A program made the translations under genes and the position numbers. DNA of 64,000 nucleotides, from contig JAEPRB010000136.1 of the NCBI GenBank assembly GCA_016758965.1, positions 46,354-110,353 of the forward strand. Direction: 5' to 3'. Shown piece after piece: positions 36,434 through 50,444 of the stretch; the first letter of the stretch is position 1, and the number at the start of each line of letters is the position of its first letter. The notes beneath the pieces were generated by a model. It was not told the origin of the DNA. It saw only the letters and a list, made by a program, of their open reading frames with translations, and did not search any database. The DNA comes from Circinella minor (Eukaryota; Mucoromycota; Mucoromycetes; Mucorales; Lichtheimiaceae).

Positions 36434-37281
36434 ATGAAAATAGTAGAAATAAGTTACGGACAACCTCAACTTCTGGCCAGAACTAGAGCTACTACCCAGC
36501 TTCGCGATAATGTTGCGTCTAAAGAGTATTATGAAAATCAGGATAAAAATAGTGTATCAAAAATATTAACATCCGGTGTTAAAAAAAAAAAAAAAAAAAG
36601 AGCGACGTGAAAAAAATATATAAGTTACAAGATGCAGATATATAGATATTATGTTAACAATTGCATCCGAATCAGTCAATCATCGTTTCAACACCACAAC
36701 ATACTATTTTCATGAAGTTATCAAAAAGTCTTGCAAGAACTATTCCCATTGGTAGGTCCTATTATAGATATTTTTGTTTCAAGTACTGTTACTTTCTACT
36801 CGCGCCATCGATCCAAAATATTACATATCGAATGGAAGAATCGGGCGTTTTTCCATGTCATGAAAAGGAAACCGTTCGCAAAGCCGTGTGAATAAAAAAT
36901 AAGCTCAAAAGAAGTATTTAAACACGTAAGGAACCATACAAGGTTATTCTAAAGGGAAAAAAAACCCCCCTCGACGGACGTTTCGGTTGGTATTCCCAAG
37001 TTTGCTGTTACTACAATCAAGTCGGGAAGATTCAATTTCGCAAACCCATTCCTTGTTATCCCAAAAGTAGTCAACAACCTTCGCCACTCTTACAGCTTCA
37101 ACAACTTGGTTCACCTTCTGTTCTACTCGCTAGGTCAACACCATCTCATTATCCTCATCGTCCGCCTCCGAGATGCTGGCAATGTAGTCCCAGAATGGAC
37201 ATTTATCAAGTGGTTGTTCTAAAATACAAGATTAAAAACGATAACAACAACCAGGGATATGACATGGGACGGTTAGGCTAG
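36434..37281. pseudogene. Decayed coding segment, family and strand uncertain
   Basis: 36,434-36,615 (+) reads a short ORF (MKIVEISYGQPQLLARTRAT...). The GC-richer part, 36,922-37,281, is open for 120 codons on the plus strand without a Met start. On the minus strand, 37,225-36,955 reads a hydrophilic segment (CPFWDYIASISEADDEDNEM, then after one in-frame stop VEAVRVAKVVDYFWDNKEW) preceded by a good intron-acceptor sequence. The minus reading looks more protein-like. Neither matches a family I know. A dead gene or transposon fragment is likely. Confidence 0.3.
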
Positions 37282-37289
37282 TAATGTGG

Positions 37290-38880
37290 AAAGGGAGTAC
37301 GACTAATTTAACCACAACAGAATATCACTAGCTAAATGGGTCCTCCAGGAATTGGGTATAGTAAAAGTCAGCCGCGAATCATAATTCTTTGTGTAAAAAA
37401 GTGGATACGTATTTAACAAGGCACATGAGATTATAAAAAAAAAAGAATCAAGGTGATACAATTCTAATTACTAAACACGTATATATTCGTTTGCATTAAT
37501 ATATATAATCCCGCTTTTAACATCAATTTATAAAAAGAATCCGCGGTAAAAGTTCTCAAGGATATAAAAATGGTCGGTACAACTCTGGGATGTGTTGTTA
37601 CACTCAAATATCTTGTTGTCTATTTTTAAAAAGCATTGCTTATTACTTGATCTATTTTATCTTCTTATTGGTTTTTTTTTTAATATGAGCCATTAATAGT
37701 TTAACTCAAAAAAAAAAAAAAGTATATCGTACAACTCAATAGAACTACATTTCCTCCCCCCCCCCACCTCAAATAATGAATAGTTTAAATATATGTACAA
37801 TTACGTAATTATAATAAAAAAAATTACATGCTTTGTTTATTATTGTTATTTATTTATTTTTCAATTGACAGTTCAACAATCATAATTTAATTCATTCGGT
37901 TCAGATCCCCTATTCAAATTGATTCTCATTTTTAATATATCTAACCATATTCACAGTTCTCAAGCCTACTTTTTTTTTTTTAGCTTAATTCGCAAACACA
38001 GGGTCGTTACAATGGCTAAAAATACCAAGTAGAAAATTCACAAATATTAAGAAATAATAGATATTGAAAAATACACTACGTACGTCTACTTTTGCATTGT
38101 AACTTTAGGTAATACAAGGCTAAAAATTTTATTAGTTGCTCCAAGGATACAGTACTGGAATGGTTCGAGCAAACACGTTAAATCTAAAGTGACTATTAGC
38201 ACCACCGTCTACTAGGTACGTATGAATATAGTCCGAGTGTTTCAAAGGAGATTATTTCAGTCTTTTCTTGTGGTTTATATTACAGTATACTTTGATCACC
38301 ATCTTTATTAAAAATCAAATAGTTAACATGACAAGATCGTTAGCTGTACGTATAAAAAATAACTGCATATTTTTTTTTTTTATGATCAATGGAAACTATT
38401 TTTCTTTAAGCAAATATATTTTTTTAACAAATAATAAACATCACAGTTTTTTTTGATATGATTCTTCATCCATCAGCAAAACGAAGGTATCCACTTTTTT
38501 TTTTGTCATTTATTACTATTAACGCGTTCTTTTTCTTTTTATAATTAAATTGTTTAATATCATTTATTCTTGATTTTCTGTACGTATTATTAATACAAAA
38601 TAGCAATGGGAATGGAGGAAACAAATGTAAGCATGAATAATAATTTGTGTTACGTCGAATCAAAATTAAACCAAATAAAGTATAGTAAAATAATGCATCG
38701 TAAAAAAAAAAAAAAGAGTTCATGCGTTAGTTTTGTTTGAAACACATAAAAAATAATAACTTTTTTTTTTTTTTTTTTCGATTTTGTATTTGTAATCAAT
38801 CCAAAATATAAGTTTCCATCCTTCCTTTTATTTTTCTACGTACACCTTTTTCTTTTTCTTTTCAAGAGATACCAAAAAAA
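37290..38880. other. Non-coding stretch
   Basis: No gene seen; homopolymer runs, a C-run near 37,757-37,766 and several TACGTA motifs. Confidence 0.45.
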
Positions 38881-38885
38881 AAACG

Positions 38886-38991
38886 ATGGTGGATCTTTCA
38901 CATATTAAACTTCATTATTTCGATTTTGGCAATGGTATTTATAAATATTTAACTTGATATCCACACAATAAAAAATATATAGACTCACCCA

Positions 38992-39025
<34 letters not shown>

Positions 39026-39795
39026 GTACCAACAGATTGTGGACGTGGTGAAAATATTAAACTTTTATTAGAAGATGCTCAAATTCCACATGATTATTTA
39101 TTTTATAAATGGGAAGATTGGCCAACAATGCGTGATGAATGGATAAAAAATGGATTTACAGGTGGATGTTTACCTGTTATTGAAACAGCCGATGGAAAAA
39201 AATATTCATGTACAACTCCTATTGTTCGTCTTATTTCTAAACAATTGGGTCAATATTATGGTCATGGTGATATAGAAAAAGAATATTTAGTGGATACAGT
39301 AGCTAGTTTTACCAATGATTGGTATGATCGATTTGCTCGACGATCATGGCTTCGACCGGTACACAGTGAAAGACCTTTTTTATTTTTATTTTTGGGTACT
39401 TTTTTTTTTTTATAAATCTGTGTGTGTTTATATAAATTTAATCATGTACATTTAGGATCTTAGAGAAGTACATCTTAAAGAAGATGTTCCATTACATTTA
39501 AATCGATTAAATCGATATTATGCATTCAATGATGGACCTTATTTACTTGGTTCTGAAGTAAATATATCTCTTATTATTATTATTATTGTTTGCTTTTTAT
39601 ATATTCAACATCTCATTTAAATGATCACTTTTTTTTTAGATTTCATTTGCAGATTTTCAAGTATATCATATGATTACTGATGAAAAATTAAAATTAATTG
39701 ACCTTCCTTCTCATTTGATAACTTTGGTAAAAGCTATTCAAGAACGACCTCACCTCAAAGATTATTTGGTTAAACGGGAATCAGTCGTTCATTGA
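38886..39795 (+). CDS. Glutathione S-transferase
   Basis: Four exons: 38886-38934, 39027-39358, 39456-39557, 39640-39795; 212 residues, the normal GST size. The N-terminal thioredoxin-like domain begins IKLHYFDFGN, with a tyrosine where alpha/sigma-type GSTs use it for glutathione activation. It continues RGENIKLLLEDAQI, GCLPVIE (the cis-Pro loop) and SCTTPIVRLISKQL in place of the usual glutathione-binding ES-I segment. The helical C-terminal domain has GPYLLGSEISFADFQVYHM, the conserved N-capping-box motif. It conjugates glutathione to electrophiles in the cytosol. The first intron ends in a long poly-A run just before the acceptor AG, which is unusual. Substrate class cannot be told. Confidence 0.88.
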
Positions 39796-39918
39796 TTTTT
39801 TAGTGCATGATTTTTTAGTTTGTTTGTTTGTGTCACCAAAAAGCTATATTTTTATCTTGGCAAATAAAAATATATTCTTTGATTATATGAAAAATAACGA
39901 CTCTTTTTTTTTTTTTTT

Positions 39919-40184
39919 TTACCATTTAATGATATATATATATATATATACAGATCTATGAAAAAGCAAAAAAAAAAAAACAAAATAAAGGGAAAAGAGG
40001 AAGAGAAAGGATCGAATAGAACGCCACCACGGGACAGGGATTAAGGGGGGGGGGAAATATAAAAATAATAGTTTCCCCTTTATGGAATTCATTGATGGCA
40101 GACGTAACTTTGCATATAAGAACCCTCTTTTTTCTATTTCATTATTAACAACAAAAAACACTTTCTTTTTTTTACTTTTTAACA
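39919..40184. other. Upstream region of the BAR-SH3 gene
   Basis: Poly-T run, (TA)n near 39,932-39,951 and a G-run at 40,046-40,056. The minus-strand ORF here is low-complexity and is not called. Confidence 0.4.
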
Positions 40185-41981
40185 ATGAGTTGGTAAAATA
40201 TGAATATGTATATTAATATTAAAAAAAAACTTGCTTAATAACAGTTATATATATATATATATATAGGAAAGGAATGACAAAAGCAATCTCACGATTGCCT
40301 CATCAAATGATGGCTAAAAAAACAGATGGTAAAGAGGAAAAAAAAAAACTACTTTTTTATATTTAAAATGGTATTAATTCATTTCCAACCCATTTTATAT
40401 ATTAAGTGACGGTCGATGAAGATTTCAATAGATTAGAAGCACGTTTTAATCAAATAGTAAAGAATGTTAATGAATTACGACAACAAAGTAGTAGTTTTCG
40501 TGATGCAGTAGCCTGTAAGATTATTATTATTATTATTATTATTATTACTTTATATATATTTATACTTATTCAAAAAAAAAGCAATGTTAGAAAATCAAAT
40601 GGAAGGAGCTATAACAATAGAAGAAATATATAATCCAATGATGGGAGTTCAACAATCAGAAGAAGGAGTTATAAAAAGAAGACCTAATGAAACATCTTCT
40701 GAAGCTATTCAAACTGTACAAGATTATGCAATAGCAATGACTTATTGTCGTGATGAAATATTACAAGAATTGGTAATTATTTTTCATTATAACCCCTCCC
40801 CCCCCAAAAAAAAAAAAAATAACTTGGTAACTTTTTATACATTAATACGTAATAAATAGGATAAACTTGATTTATGTGTAGTTCAACCATCTGAAAATAT
40901 ACATATCATTATTAAAACAATTCAAAAAACAATGATTAAACGTCAACATAAACTTATTGATTATGATCGATATCGTACTTCATTTGTTAAATTAAGTAAT
41001 ATGGCTGATAAAACACCTAGTGAAGATAAACAAGTTTATAAATTAGAAGGACAGTTAGAAACAGCAACTCAAGATTATCGTTATTTAAATGATATGTTAA
41101 AACAAGATTTAATGCGATTTTTTCAATTAGCCAGTTCATTTATAACACCTATTCAAGAACATTTTTATAATATTCAATGTCGTGTCATTGGTGGCATGTA
41201 TGGAAGAATTTATGAAGTTATTGATAATCATAGAGATTATTTTGTTACGTTAGAAATGGAACTTGAACAAGGATATCAATGGAGAATCAATCAACGTGAT
41301 ATAAAAAGTGAAATTGAACAAATTGATGTACTTAAAAAAGGGGGTACTAGTTTAAATGGTAAAAATAACTTTTGGGGGTTGGGGGGTGGTTAGAAAGGAT
41401 GTTTTATTTTTTTCGGTTCGTTTGGTCATTTGTATTTGACGGGGTATAACAAAAAAAAAAGAAACTAAAAAAAAAAAGTAAAAAATAAATCCCGCCTTTG
41501 GATGGATGATGTAATTTTATTATTATAGGTAGTCTTGTTCGACCGGAGAATGCGTCATTACAAGAACGCGCTTTAGCAAAAAAACAACAAGATTATACTA
41601 TGTCGGGACAAGATCCGATAACTGAACCGATATTGAATCATCATCAACAAGAACAAGAACAATTCCAGAAAAAAAGTCCACCTCCACCTCCACCTAAACC
41701 TCAAACTATAACTATAACTAAAAAAGAATATGTCATTGTATTGTACGACCTAGATGCACAACAAGAAGGTGATTTGTCGATCCGTAGTGGTGATCGAATT
41801 GAAATAATTGAAAAAACAAATAATACAATGGATTGGTGGAAAGGAAAAATAAATGATAAAGAAGGCATGTTTCCAGGTAAAACAAAACTTTTTATGAAAA
41901 TTTCATATTTTTGTGTACAAAAAGAAATAATAAATGAAATTTTTTTTTTTTCCAGGAAATTATGTAGAACCAAGTTTTTGA
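40185..41981 (+). CDS. BAR-SH3 protein (Rvs167/Hob1-like)
   Basis: Seven exons: 40185-40192, 40267-40328, 40407-40514, 40582-40772, 40860-41358, 41529-41876, 41956-41981; 413 residues. The N-terminus MSWKGMTKAISRLPHQMM is the signature of Rvs/Hob amphiphysin proteins and is only recovered by using an 8-nt first coding exon. Residues about 15-270 form the BAR domain (DEDFNRLEARFNQIVKNVNE, FFQLASSFITPIQEHFY). A Pro-rich linker (SPPPPPPKPQ) leads to a C-terminal SH3 domain (VLYDLDAQQEGDLSI, DWWKGK, EGMFPGNYVE). Such proteins bend membranes at endocytic sites and work with actin regulators. The last exon has only 26 nt. Length and domain order fit the family well. Confidence 0.92.
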
Positions 41982-42793
41982 AATTATGGGGAAATTTGTA
42001 TAACAATGGGAAAATAGGGTTTCACAAATAATTATGCTTATTGTAACACAACCACAAAACACAAACATAACATACATACAGAATATATATAAAAAAAACA
42101 TCAAAAAAAAAAATATATATATATATATATATCTATATAAACCCCAAATCAAAAACTTTTTATAACCATTTTTTCCTTTTTTAAATAGCAATTTTATTCT
42201 TTTTTGGTTTGGCCTCCCCACCCCCCACCTTCCCCCCCCCACTCCTCAGCCCTTTTTTTTTTTTAAACAAAACATTCGAAAAAAAAAAAAATTCTGGATG
42301 TCTCTTTTATAAATATTTTTTTAAATGATTTTTTTTTTTTTTTTGATCGGTTAAAAAAAAAAAAAAAAAAAAACCTTAAAATTTTTTTTTTTTAGTAAAG
42401 TGAAACAAGAGAAGTTGAACTTTATTTCGGAACCTCGATCGGCAATAATTGTTTTCTCTTCCGCCGAAAAAGAAATTCGTGTAACACCAAAAAAAAAAAA
42501 AAAAGAGAACTGTTTTATTTATGATGAAAAAAGGTTCTTTTTTTTTTTTTATAAAGATTAGGATTCGTCCAGGTCTCCGGTTTTACCCCCCCCTCCCACC
42601 ATTTATATTTATATTTTTTTTTTTCACTAAAACAACCCTTTTTTTTTTTTTTTTGAGTCTCTCTCTCTTTCTCCAATAATAAATCCCTCCCCCCCCTTTT
42701 TTTTCTTTTGCCCTCTTTCCCCTTCCTTTTTCATTTACCTCACATTTCCTTTCTTTTTTTTTTTTTTTATATATATATATAATTAAAAAAAGA
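41982..42793. other. Intergenic region rich in homopolymers
   Basis: Dense poly-A, poly-T and C-rich tracts, (TA)n at 42,114-42,131 and a pyrimidine-rich stretch at 42,655-42,770 leading into the next gene. No gene. Confidence 0.5.
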
Positions 42794-44155
42794 ATGGGAA
42801 ATCAAACAAGTCGAACCATTGAACGAAAACGTGAAAGTCGACGATCAAGACGACGTAGTACAGTTACTTTAGGTGCACAATCACATACTTCTCAGGGCAA
42901 TTATAATTGGATTGAAGAAAATACAGCTACTTCATTAAGTGCCAATGGTATTAATGCAGCTTTAGCAGCAGCAGCTCGACAACATGCATCATTACAACAA
43001 CAACAACAACCTAATCAATTACAACTTGATTCACAAGTAGTAACACCACCTCAACCTAGACGTAAATCCATTACTGAATTTTTTATGAAAAGAAAATTAA
43101 GTTTTACAAAACCTACAGAAGAAGATTATCGAGAATATGATCGATTACAACGTCAGGTAAATAATATATATATATTATTTACATAACATTGTAAAAGATT
43201 TATTATTAAAAACAATTATTATTATTATTATTATTATTTAGCATTATTTATTAAAAAGTGCAAGAAAAGGCAATTCTTGGGTACCTATGGAAAATTCAAA
43301 AGATAAAACATTTGTTGATATAGGTACAGGTAATGGTATTTGGGCTCTTGAAATGGCTTCACAATATTCTCAAGCTCAAGTAATAGGTCTTGATATTCGT
43401 TTACCACCTGAACAAACAATGACCACTTTAAAAAATTTACGATTTATTCGTATTGATATTCATGATAGTTGGCCACTCTCTGATAATACAGTTGATCTGT
43501 AAGTTCTTGAGGTGGTTAGGGATGGAAAAAAAAAAAGGAAATATTAACTTTTTTTTTTCTTTTTTTTTTTTTTAGTGTTTTTCAACGTAATATGTCACAA
43601 CATATTAAACGAACGCAATGGAAACCTTTAATGGAAAAAATATTTCGTGTATTAAAACCAGGTGGCTATTTAGAATTAATGGAATTAGATCCTTTTTGTC
43701 ATAATCCAGGACCTGTACAAAAAACATTTGAAGAATTTGCAAAAACATATTGGGAAGAATTAGAAATGGATTTTGGATTTATTGAAACTATTAAAGAACA
43801 ACTTGAACAAGTAGGGTTTGAAATAGAAGAAGAAAAACAATTAGATATTCCCATTGGTGAATGGCCAGAAGAATCAGGTAATATATATATATATAGTATA
43901 TATAGCATGTATAATCATTGGGGTAAAAAAACACTAATATATATATACTTATATTTAATAGAACTTAAACAATTTGGATTTATTAATAAGGAAACAAAAA
44001 AGGCTTATTTAAGAAATCGTAAACTTGAACTTATTAATAAATGGAGAATTCCTGCTGAAGATTATGATCTTGCTATACAAGAAATCATGGAAGAATTTGA
44101 AGAATATCATGGATTTTCTCGATATACTTGTTGGATCGTTAAAAAACCATTGTAA
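42794..44155 (+). CDS. Class I SAM methyltransferase with predicted N-myristoylation signal
   Basis: Four exons: 42794-43156, 43242-43498, 43576-43877, 43962-44155; 371 residues. The methyltransferase fold is clear: motif I VDIGTGNGIWALEMA (about 146-160), GLDIR ending the next strand, FIRIDIHDSWPLSDNTVDLV, and FRVLKPGGYLELMELDPF. Its substrate cannot be read from sequence; fungal relatives are often annotated as LaeA-like or generic methyltransferases. The N-terminus, MGNQTSRTIERKRESRRSRR, has Gly2 and Ser6 as in N-myristoylation signals, followed by a strongly basic patch. This combination usually anchors proteins to membranes. A Gln/Ala-rich linker separates it from the enzyme domain. The exon order is supported by unbroken frame at each junction. 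Confidence 0.85.
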
Positions 44156-44754
44156 ATATATATAATTATTTATTATTATTACTATTTTTTTTTTTTTTTT
44201 GTCACTTTATATTATTTGTTTATTATTATATTCCCTTTTTATTCATCCCTTTTTTTATATAAGTATCATATATATTCAACATAACACAGACCATATATTA
44301 TATAGTTTGTTTTCATTCATCTAAAACTTTCTCTCTTCTTCATCATTCCAAAAAAAAAAAAAAAATTGTATGCATTTGTAATTCCTCCTCCACCCCCCCC
44401 CAAAAAAAAGAACCCCTATCCATTTTTCTTAATAATTTTTTTTTTCGTATATAGTATTTTTCTTATTAGATCAATGTTTATATATATATATAAACATTTC
44501 CAGCCAAATAATAATAATAATAATCATTCTACTCTATTCATTATATATTTATATTTATTTGTTGTTGTTGAAAAATATATATAAAAAAAAAGGAATAAAT
44601 GGATGCTAAAAGGAAAAAAAAAAAAAAAGTGAATACAAGGAAAAATAAAATAAAATACATCAATGAAGAAAAAGTTTGAATGAAAAAAAGGAGGAGGAGG
44701 AATATAAAAAATTGTCTATGTTATTTTTTTTTTTTAATGAATAGCAAGGGAGTT
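44156..44754. other. Intergenic region between convergent genes
   Basis: 3' flank shared by the methyltransferase (+) and ABC transporter (-). Poly-T and poly-A runs and short AT repeats; no gene. Confidence 0.5.
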
Positions 44755-47700
44755 TTAGTGTTGTTCATGTTTTGCAGTGGCAATAGCCAATAATTCATTA
44801 AATTCACCACTACGTTCACACATTTGTCTAAAGATACCATTTTCTTTAGAAATCAAATGATAAGGTGTATCAAATTCAAGTACTTGACCTTGATCTAATA
44901 CCAAAATACGATCATAATCAGCTACCGTACGAATACGATGAGCAATACATAATAAAGAAGAATTAACAAATTCTTTACGAATTGTTTGTTGAATGCGATG
45001 ATCTGTATCAAAATCAACTGAACTTGTTGCTTCATCTAAAATAATTAATGATGATTTTTTAACAAGAGCACGTGCTAAGGCAATTAATTGACGTTGTCCT
45101 TGTGACCAATTACTACCATTGGCAGTAACAGGAGAATCCAATGAAATAGTATTCTTATTATTATCTTCTTCTTCTTCTTGATGATGATCAATTAAATGAG
45201 ATCGTTTTAATGCTGCCCAAAGTTCAACATCATCATGTTGATCAAATGGATCTAAATTAGAACGTAACGTGCCAGAAAATAAAACAGGATCTTGTGGAAT
45301 AATAGTAAGTCGTGATCGTAAATCTTCTAATCCAATTTTACTGATATCAACACCATCAATAAAAATTTGACCTGATGTAGCTTCCATAAATCGAAATAAT
45401 GATAATGTAAGTGTTGATTTACCTATTATATATAAAAAAAATTTCAATGCATGATTAGTTTACAATTTCATTTCCTCCTCCTCCTCCTCCCCCCAACCCC
45501 CCCTAACCTAAATTAAAAACTTACCACTTCCAGTTCTACCAACAATACCAATCTTTTCTTTAGGACGAGTTTCAAATGAAACATTACGTAATACAGCCGG
45601 ACTTTCAGGTGCATACTGCATGACCAAATTTTCTACTTTAATTTTACCCGTTTCTGGCCAATGAACAGAAGGACATGTATGAGGAATATGAGCAGGAGGT
45701 TCTTGATCCACATCCAAATATTCATGTAAACGTTCAATGGCATTCATATTCATTTCATTGATAGCATACATACGAACGACCCAAAGAACATGAAATACAA
45801 AAGTTAAAGAATAACTTAATGCAAGACCCGCCATACCAGGATCTACCCAATCACGTGCAAGCACCATGACAAAACCAGTACAGAAACTAACAAAAGCACC
45901 TACGGTTTCTACACGCGCATGTAACCAACGATTGGTAGCCCACATCCATAAAAAGGGTCGATTGTTGTTATCAATCAAGGAATGATTTTCAGCAATAAAT
46001 CGATATTGGGAACCAAAAGCACGGATCGTCGTCACACCATTGACACTTTCATTGAATTGGACATAAATAGGACTACGACTCACTGAATTGAGACGTTTCA
46101 TATCACGAGAAGTAGCCAAATAGTAAGCACCAATAAACCAATAGATAATTGCAATCACTGTACCAGGGAAAATAAAGCTAGGTAAGACATAGCTAATTAA
46201 TCCAACAATGGAAAAAGTAGTAACAATGGAATATAATAAGAAAGATAAAGAAGGAGATACTTCTTGATCAATGGTTTGAAGATCAGAAGAAAATCGATTC
46301 ACAATTCGACCTAAAAAAAAAAAAAATTAAAAAAAAAAAGTTACTATAATAACACTACACAATAACCAAAAAAAAAAAAAAAAAAATTGAGATCCTACTT
46401 ACCAATAGGTGTAGTATCAAAGAATCGAACTTTGGCATGTAAAATTCGATCCAATAATTTTTGATGAAGACGTTGGGAAGCACGAATAGAACCAATAAAC
46501 ATGATCAGCGAACGAAGTGATTGAGCAATTAAAGCAATGATACCAAGTAAAAAGTAAACACCAAGATAATATTTGACATCAACATTCGCTTCTTTCAAAA
46601 AGTAGGGATTGATATATTGAATATTAAATGTACCCAATTCAGAAGAAGATGAAGAACTGAACCCTCCTCCATTCATAGAGAAAATACCCGTGGATACCAT
46701 ATCTCTTGTTGTTGACATTGTCATGTTGACATCATGATAAGCATCATCGGTTGGATAAGCACTTGCCCATACCTTGATCCAATAATCTTGTATTAATACA
46801 CCCGCTTGTGCTGCTGCAAAAAGAATCAACAATAGAATCCAATAAGGATAACCACCTGAAGCACTAATATAAGTATCATAAACAGACCATTTCACACCTC
46901 CCTCTGCACGCACTTCTTCTTGCACTAATTTGCCTGCACCATTGGCTTGTGTAGAATTTTTCGATTGTTGTTTTTGTGGAACAGTAGGAATAGGTCCTTC
47001 TACAGCTGCTTCTTCTTCCGCATCAGAATTTTCACCATGGGTACGAGATAATTCTTCACCCAAAACACCAGATTTTACCATCGTTTGTGGATCCCCTGCA
47101 CCAGCAACTTTACCCTCTTTCAATGCAACAATATAAGATGCTCCTTTAAGACATAAACCAACATGATGTGTAACAAGAATAATGGTTCTTCCACGCACTA
47201 ATAAAACAATTTTTCATTTTGTTAGATTTTTTTTTTTTTGATTCATCCAATTTATATATATATATATTTAAATGACTTACTTAATTCACCAATTAAACAA
47301 TTTTCATAAATATGACGAGCAGTATGAGCATCTACTGCACTTAAACAATCATCAAGAATCACGGTTTCAGCTTGAGAATAAACTGCACGCGCAATGGCCA
47401 CTCTATTTTTTTTTTTTTTTTTTTTATAATAATAAAAATTAAATGAGTTATATATATATAGACATGCATAAAATATATATTTTACCTTTGTTTTTGACCA
47501 CCACTTAAAGTAACCCCTTTTTCACCAATTTCTGTTGAATCACCAAATTCCAAAATATCCAAATCACGTGTCAATGCCGTGGCATAAAGAACTTTTTCAT
47601 AACGTTCTTGATCAAAGGGTAAACCAAATAAAATATTGTCTCGAATACTACAATTTTGTAACCAAGCCGTTTGTGCAACATAAGCAATACCCGACACAGC

Positions 47701-50390
47701 TCCCCCCAAAGGACTTTTACGATGGGGAATAATACGAGGTAATCGAACTGAACCGGATAATAACCACGTTTCACCTAAAAGAGACGCCAATAAAGTTGTT
47801 TTACCTGAACCTGTTGGACCACACACAATCGATAATTTATTGACAGGAAAAGATAAATTTAAATCTTGTAATGCCATTTTTTGTTGAGCATCCCCTTTTT
47901 CTGGTTTTTCCCAACTAAAACATGCATTATTGACAAATCCAATATGAGTACCATCCAATAAAGTCGTTGCATCGGTGCCTTGTTGAATGTCCACTTCATC
48001 TTCATCTAAAAAGCTTTCAATACGTTTGGCGGCTACATTGGCTTGTAAAATAAATGAAATAATCATTGGGAATTCATCCAAAGCGGCACGGAATGTATTA
48101 AATAAAGCAAGTGCAGTAAATGCAGTGGATGCGGTTAATTTGTGATCCAATGTATAAATATAAAATACAGTCACCATAATAAGTACAGGAATTAAAAACC
48201 AAGCATTCATCATATGCATAAACATAAATAAACGAGCACGAATGGCTTTTAATTCTTTTTCTCTTGATTGAAGGACACGGGATCGAAATTCTTTTTCCCA
48301 AGCGAAAAATTTGATAATACGAATCGCATTCAACATTTCATTCACAATCTTGAGTCGTTTATCCGTAGCTGTCATTAAATCCTTTTGTAACGTTTCAAAT
48401 CGTTTGGAAACAAAGAAAGTAATAGGTTGTGTCAAAAACATGACGAGCACACCATAAAGTGCAGCAACACCCAAAAGTCGATAAAGACAATAAATACTGA
48501 TGATAATTTGAATTGGATAAGAATAAACATAGAAACAATAAGCAATGAATTCACCCAATTTTTGTGCATCGACAGATAATAAATTGTTGACATTTTTAGA
48601 TCGATCTTGATCTTTGACATCTTTATCTTCTTGAGCTCCTGTGGTATCACGACGACGTAAAGATTTGGAAAATACTTCACCAATAACAATAGCTTGAATA
48701 CGAACACCATTGGTACGACCAATATATAAAGCTTGTTGAACAGCCAATGTTTGAACCACACCCGTAATAAAAAGACCAATGACATATAAATAAGCAGTGG
48801 ATACAGGTTGTTCATTTTGATCTCCATTTTCAATATATTTAATAATCCTGTTAAGGAAAAGAGGTGGACCAAACATACCCACTATATTATAAAAGAAAGT
48901 TATAAAACCATGAGTATGTAAAAAAAAGATATCCCTTCTCCTTCCCACTCAAATCCCCCCCTCAAAAAAAAACTTACCATTCCAAACTGTACAATAAAGA
49001 AATTGAATAATAAAAGGCCATTGATATGTTTTTAATAAAGATTGAAGTACAGATCGTTTTGTCTTGTTTTTACGATAATTTGATAAAATATTCTTGGCAC
49101 GATTTTCAGGTGGTAATTCATTTAAATCATCATCATTTAATGTACGTTTATAACCTTCTTTCATCATATTTTCTACCCAAGAAAATAAGAATTGAGAATA
49201 AATAGAAGCCCAATTTTCTGTAGATTGTAAACGACCCTGTAAAATATATATAAATTACCAATTTAGAATTTATAGTTTTTAGTACGACACCAATGTACAC
49301 ACAAAAAAAAAAAAAAAAAAAAAAAAACTTTCATTTGTTACACGAACATGGGCCAATTTTCGTTTTCAAAAAAAAAAAAAAAAAAGAAAAAAAGAAACTT
49401 ACAGTATCAGAAATAACAGGTTCAATAGGATCTTGTCGTTTTTCATGAATAATAATAAGTCCAAGTAATAAAGTAATGATAGCCGTCATAACAGAATGAA
49501 GATAACCTTCTGTTGCATCAATTTTTGTATAATGAATAAGATAAAATGAACGTAAATCCAATAAATTAATAAAAAAATGAACAAGATATAAAAGATTCAA
49601 TTGAAAACAAATATTATCTGCCATTGATTTTTTTAATGTAGGTGTCCATTTGATATTAAGAATAGCAAGTAATAATGTATATCCCTAATCATAATCTATT
49701 TTTAGTTTACTTTTTTTTTTTTTTTCCAATGACAACACTTTTTTTTTTTTTTTTTCTAAGAAGAAAAAACTTACCCAAAAAATAGAATTGGTTGAAATAG
49801 CTAAAGTTAAAGTTTCTTTACTTGCTTCTACTGATTTATCCAATGAATAATTATTTGTAACAAGTTGTTTTAAAAAATAAAGGTATAGAACAACTTGTAT
49901 AATAGATGCAAGTAATCGAGTACAATTATAAATGGACCATCGTGACGATCGAACTTCATAAGAAGGTGAAATCGTACTATTGGTGGAAGAAGAATCAGTT
50001 TGATCTTGTTCTTCAATAATATGACTTGATACTCTTGTGAGTGTTGGATGAGTAGTAGCACCATAACTACCTAATGACGACAATGAATTTGTTTTTAATG
50101 GTGCATAAACAGCTGCTGTTTTACGAATATAACGAACATGAGAAATAATAATTATAGATAAAGATCCAATGAGAAGTAAGATTGGAATCAAGCTATCTAT
50201 CACCCTATTATTATTATAATGAGTTGTAAGTTTTTTTTTTTTTTTTATATATAAAAAACATTTATCACAAATAAAAAAGAAATATTTTTTATTTTTACGT
50301 TTCTCGAAAACAAGGTGCAAAATCACCATCTACCCAAGTATCCTAAAATAATAAATATTTAGTATAAATATTTATGGATTACACAAAGAA

Positions 50391-50444
<54 letters not shown>

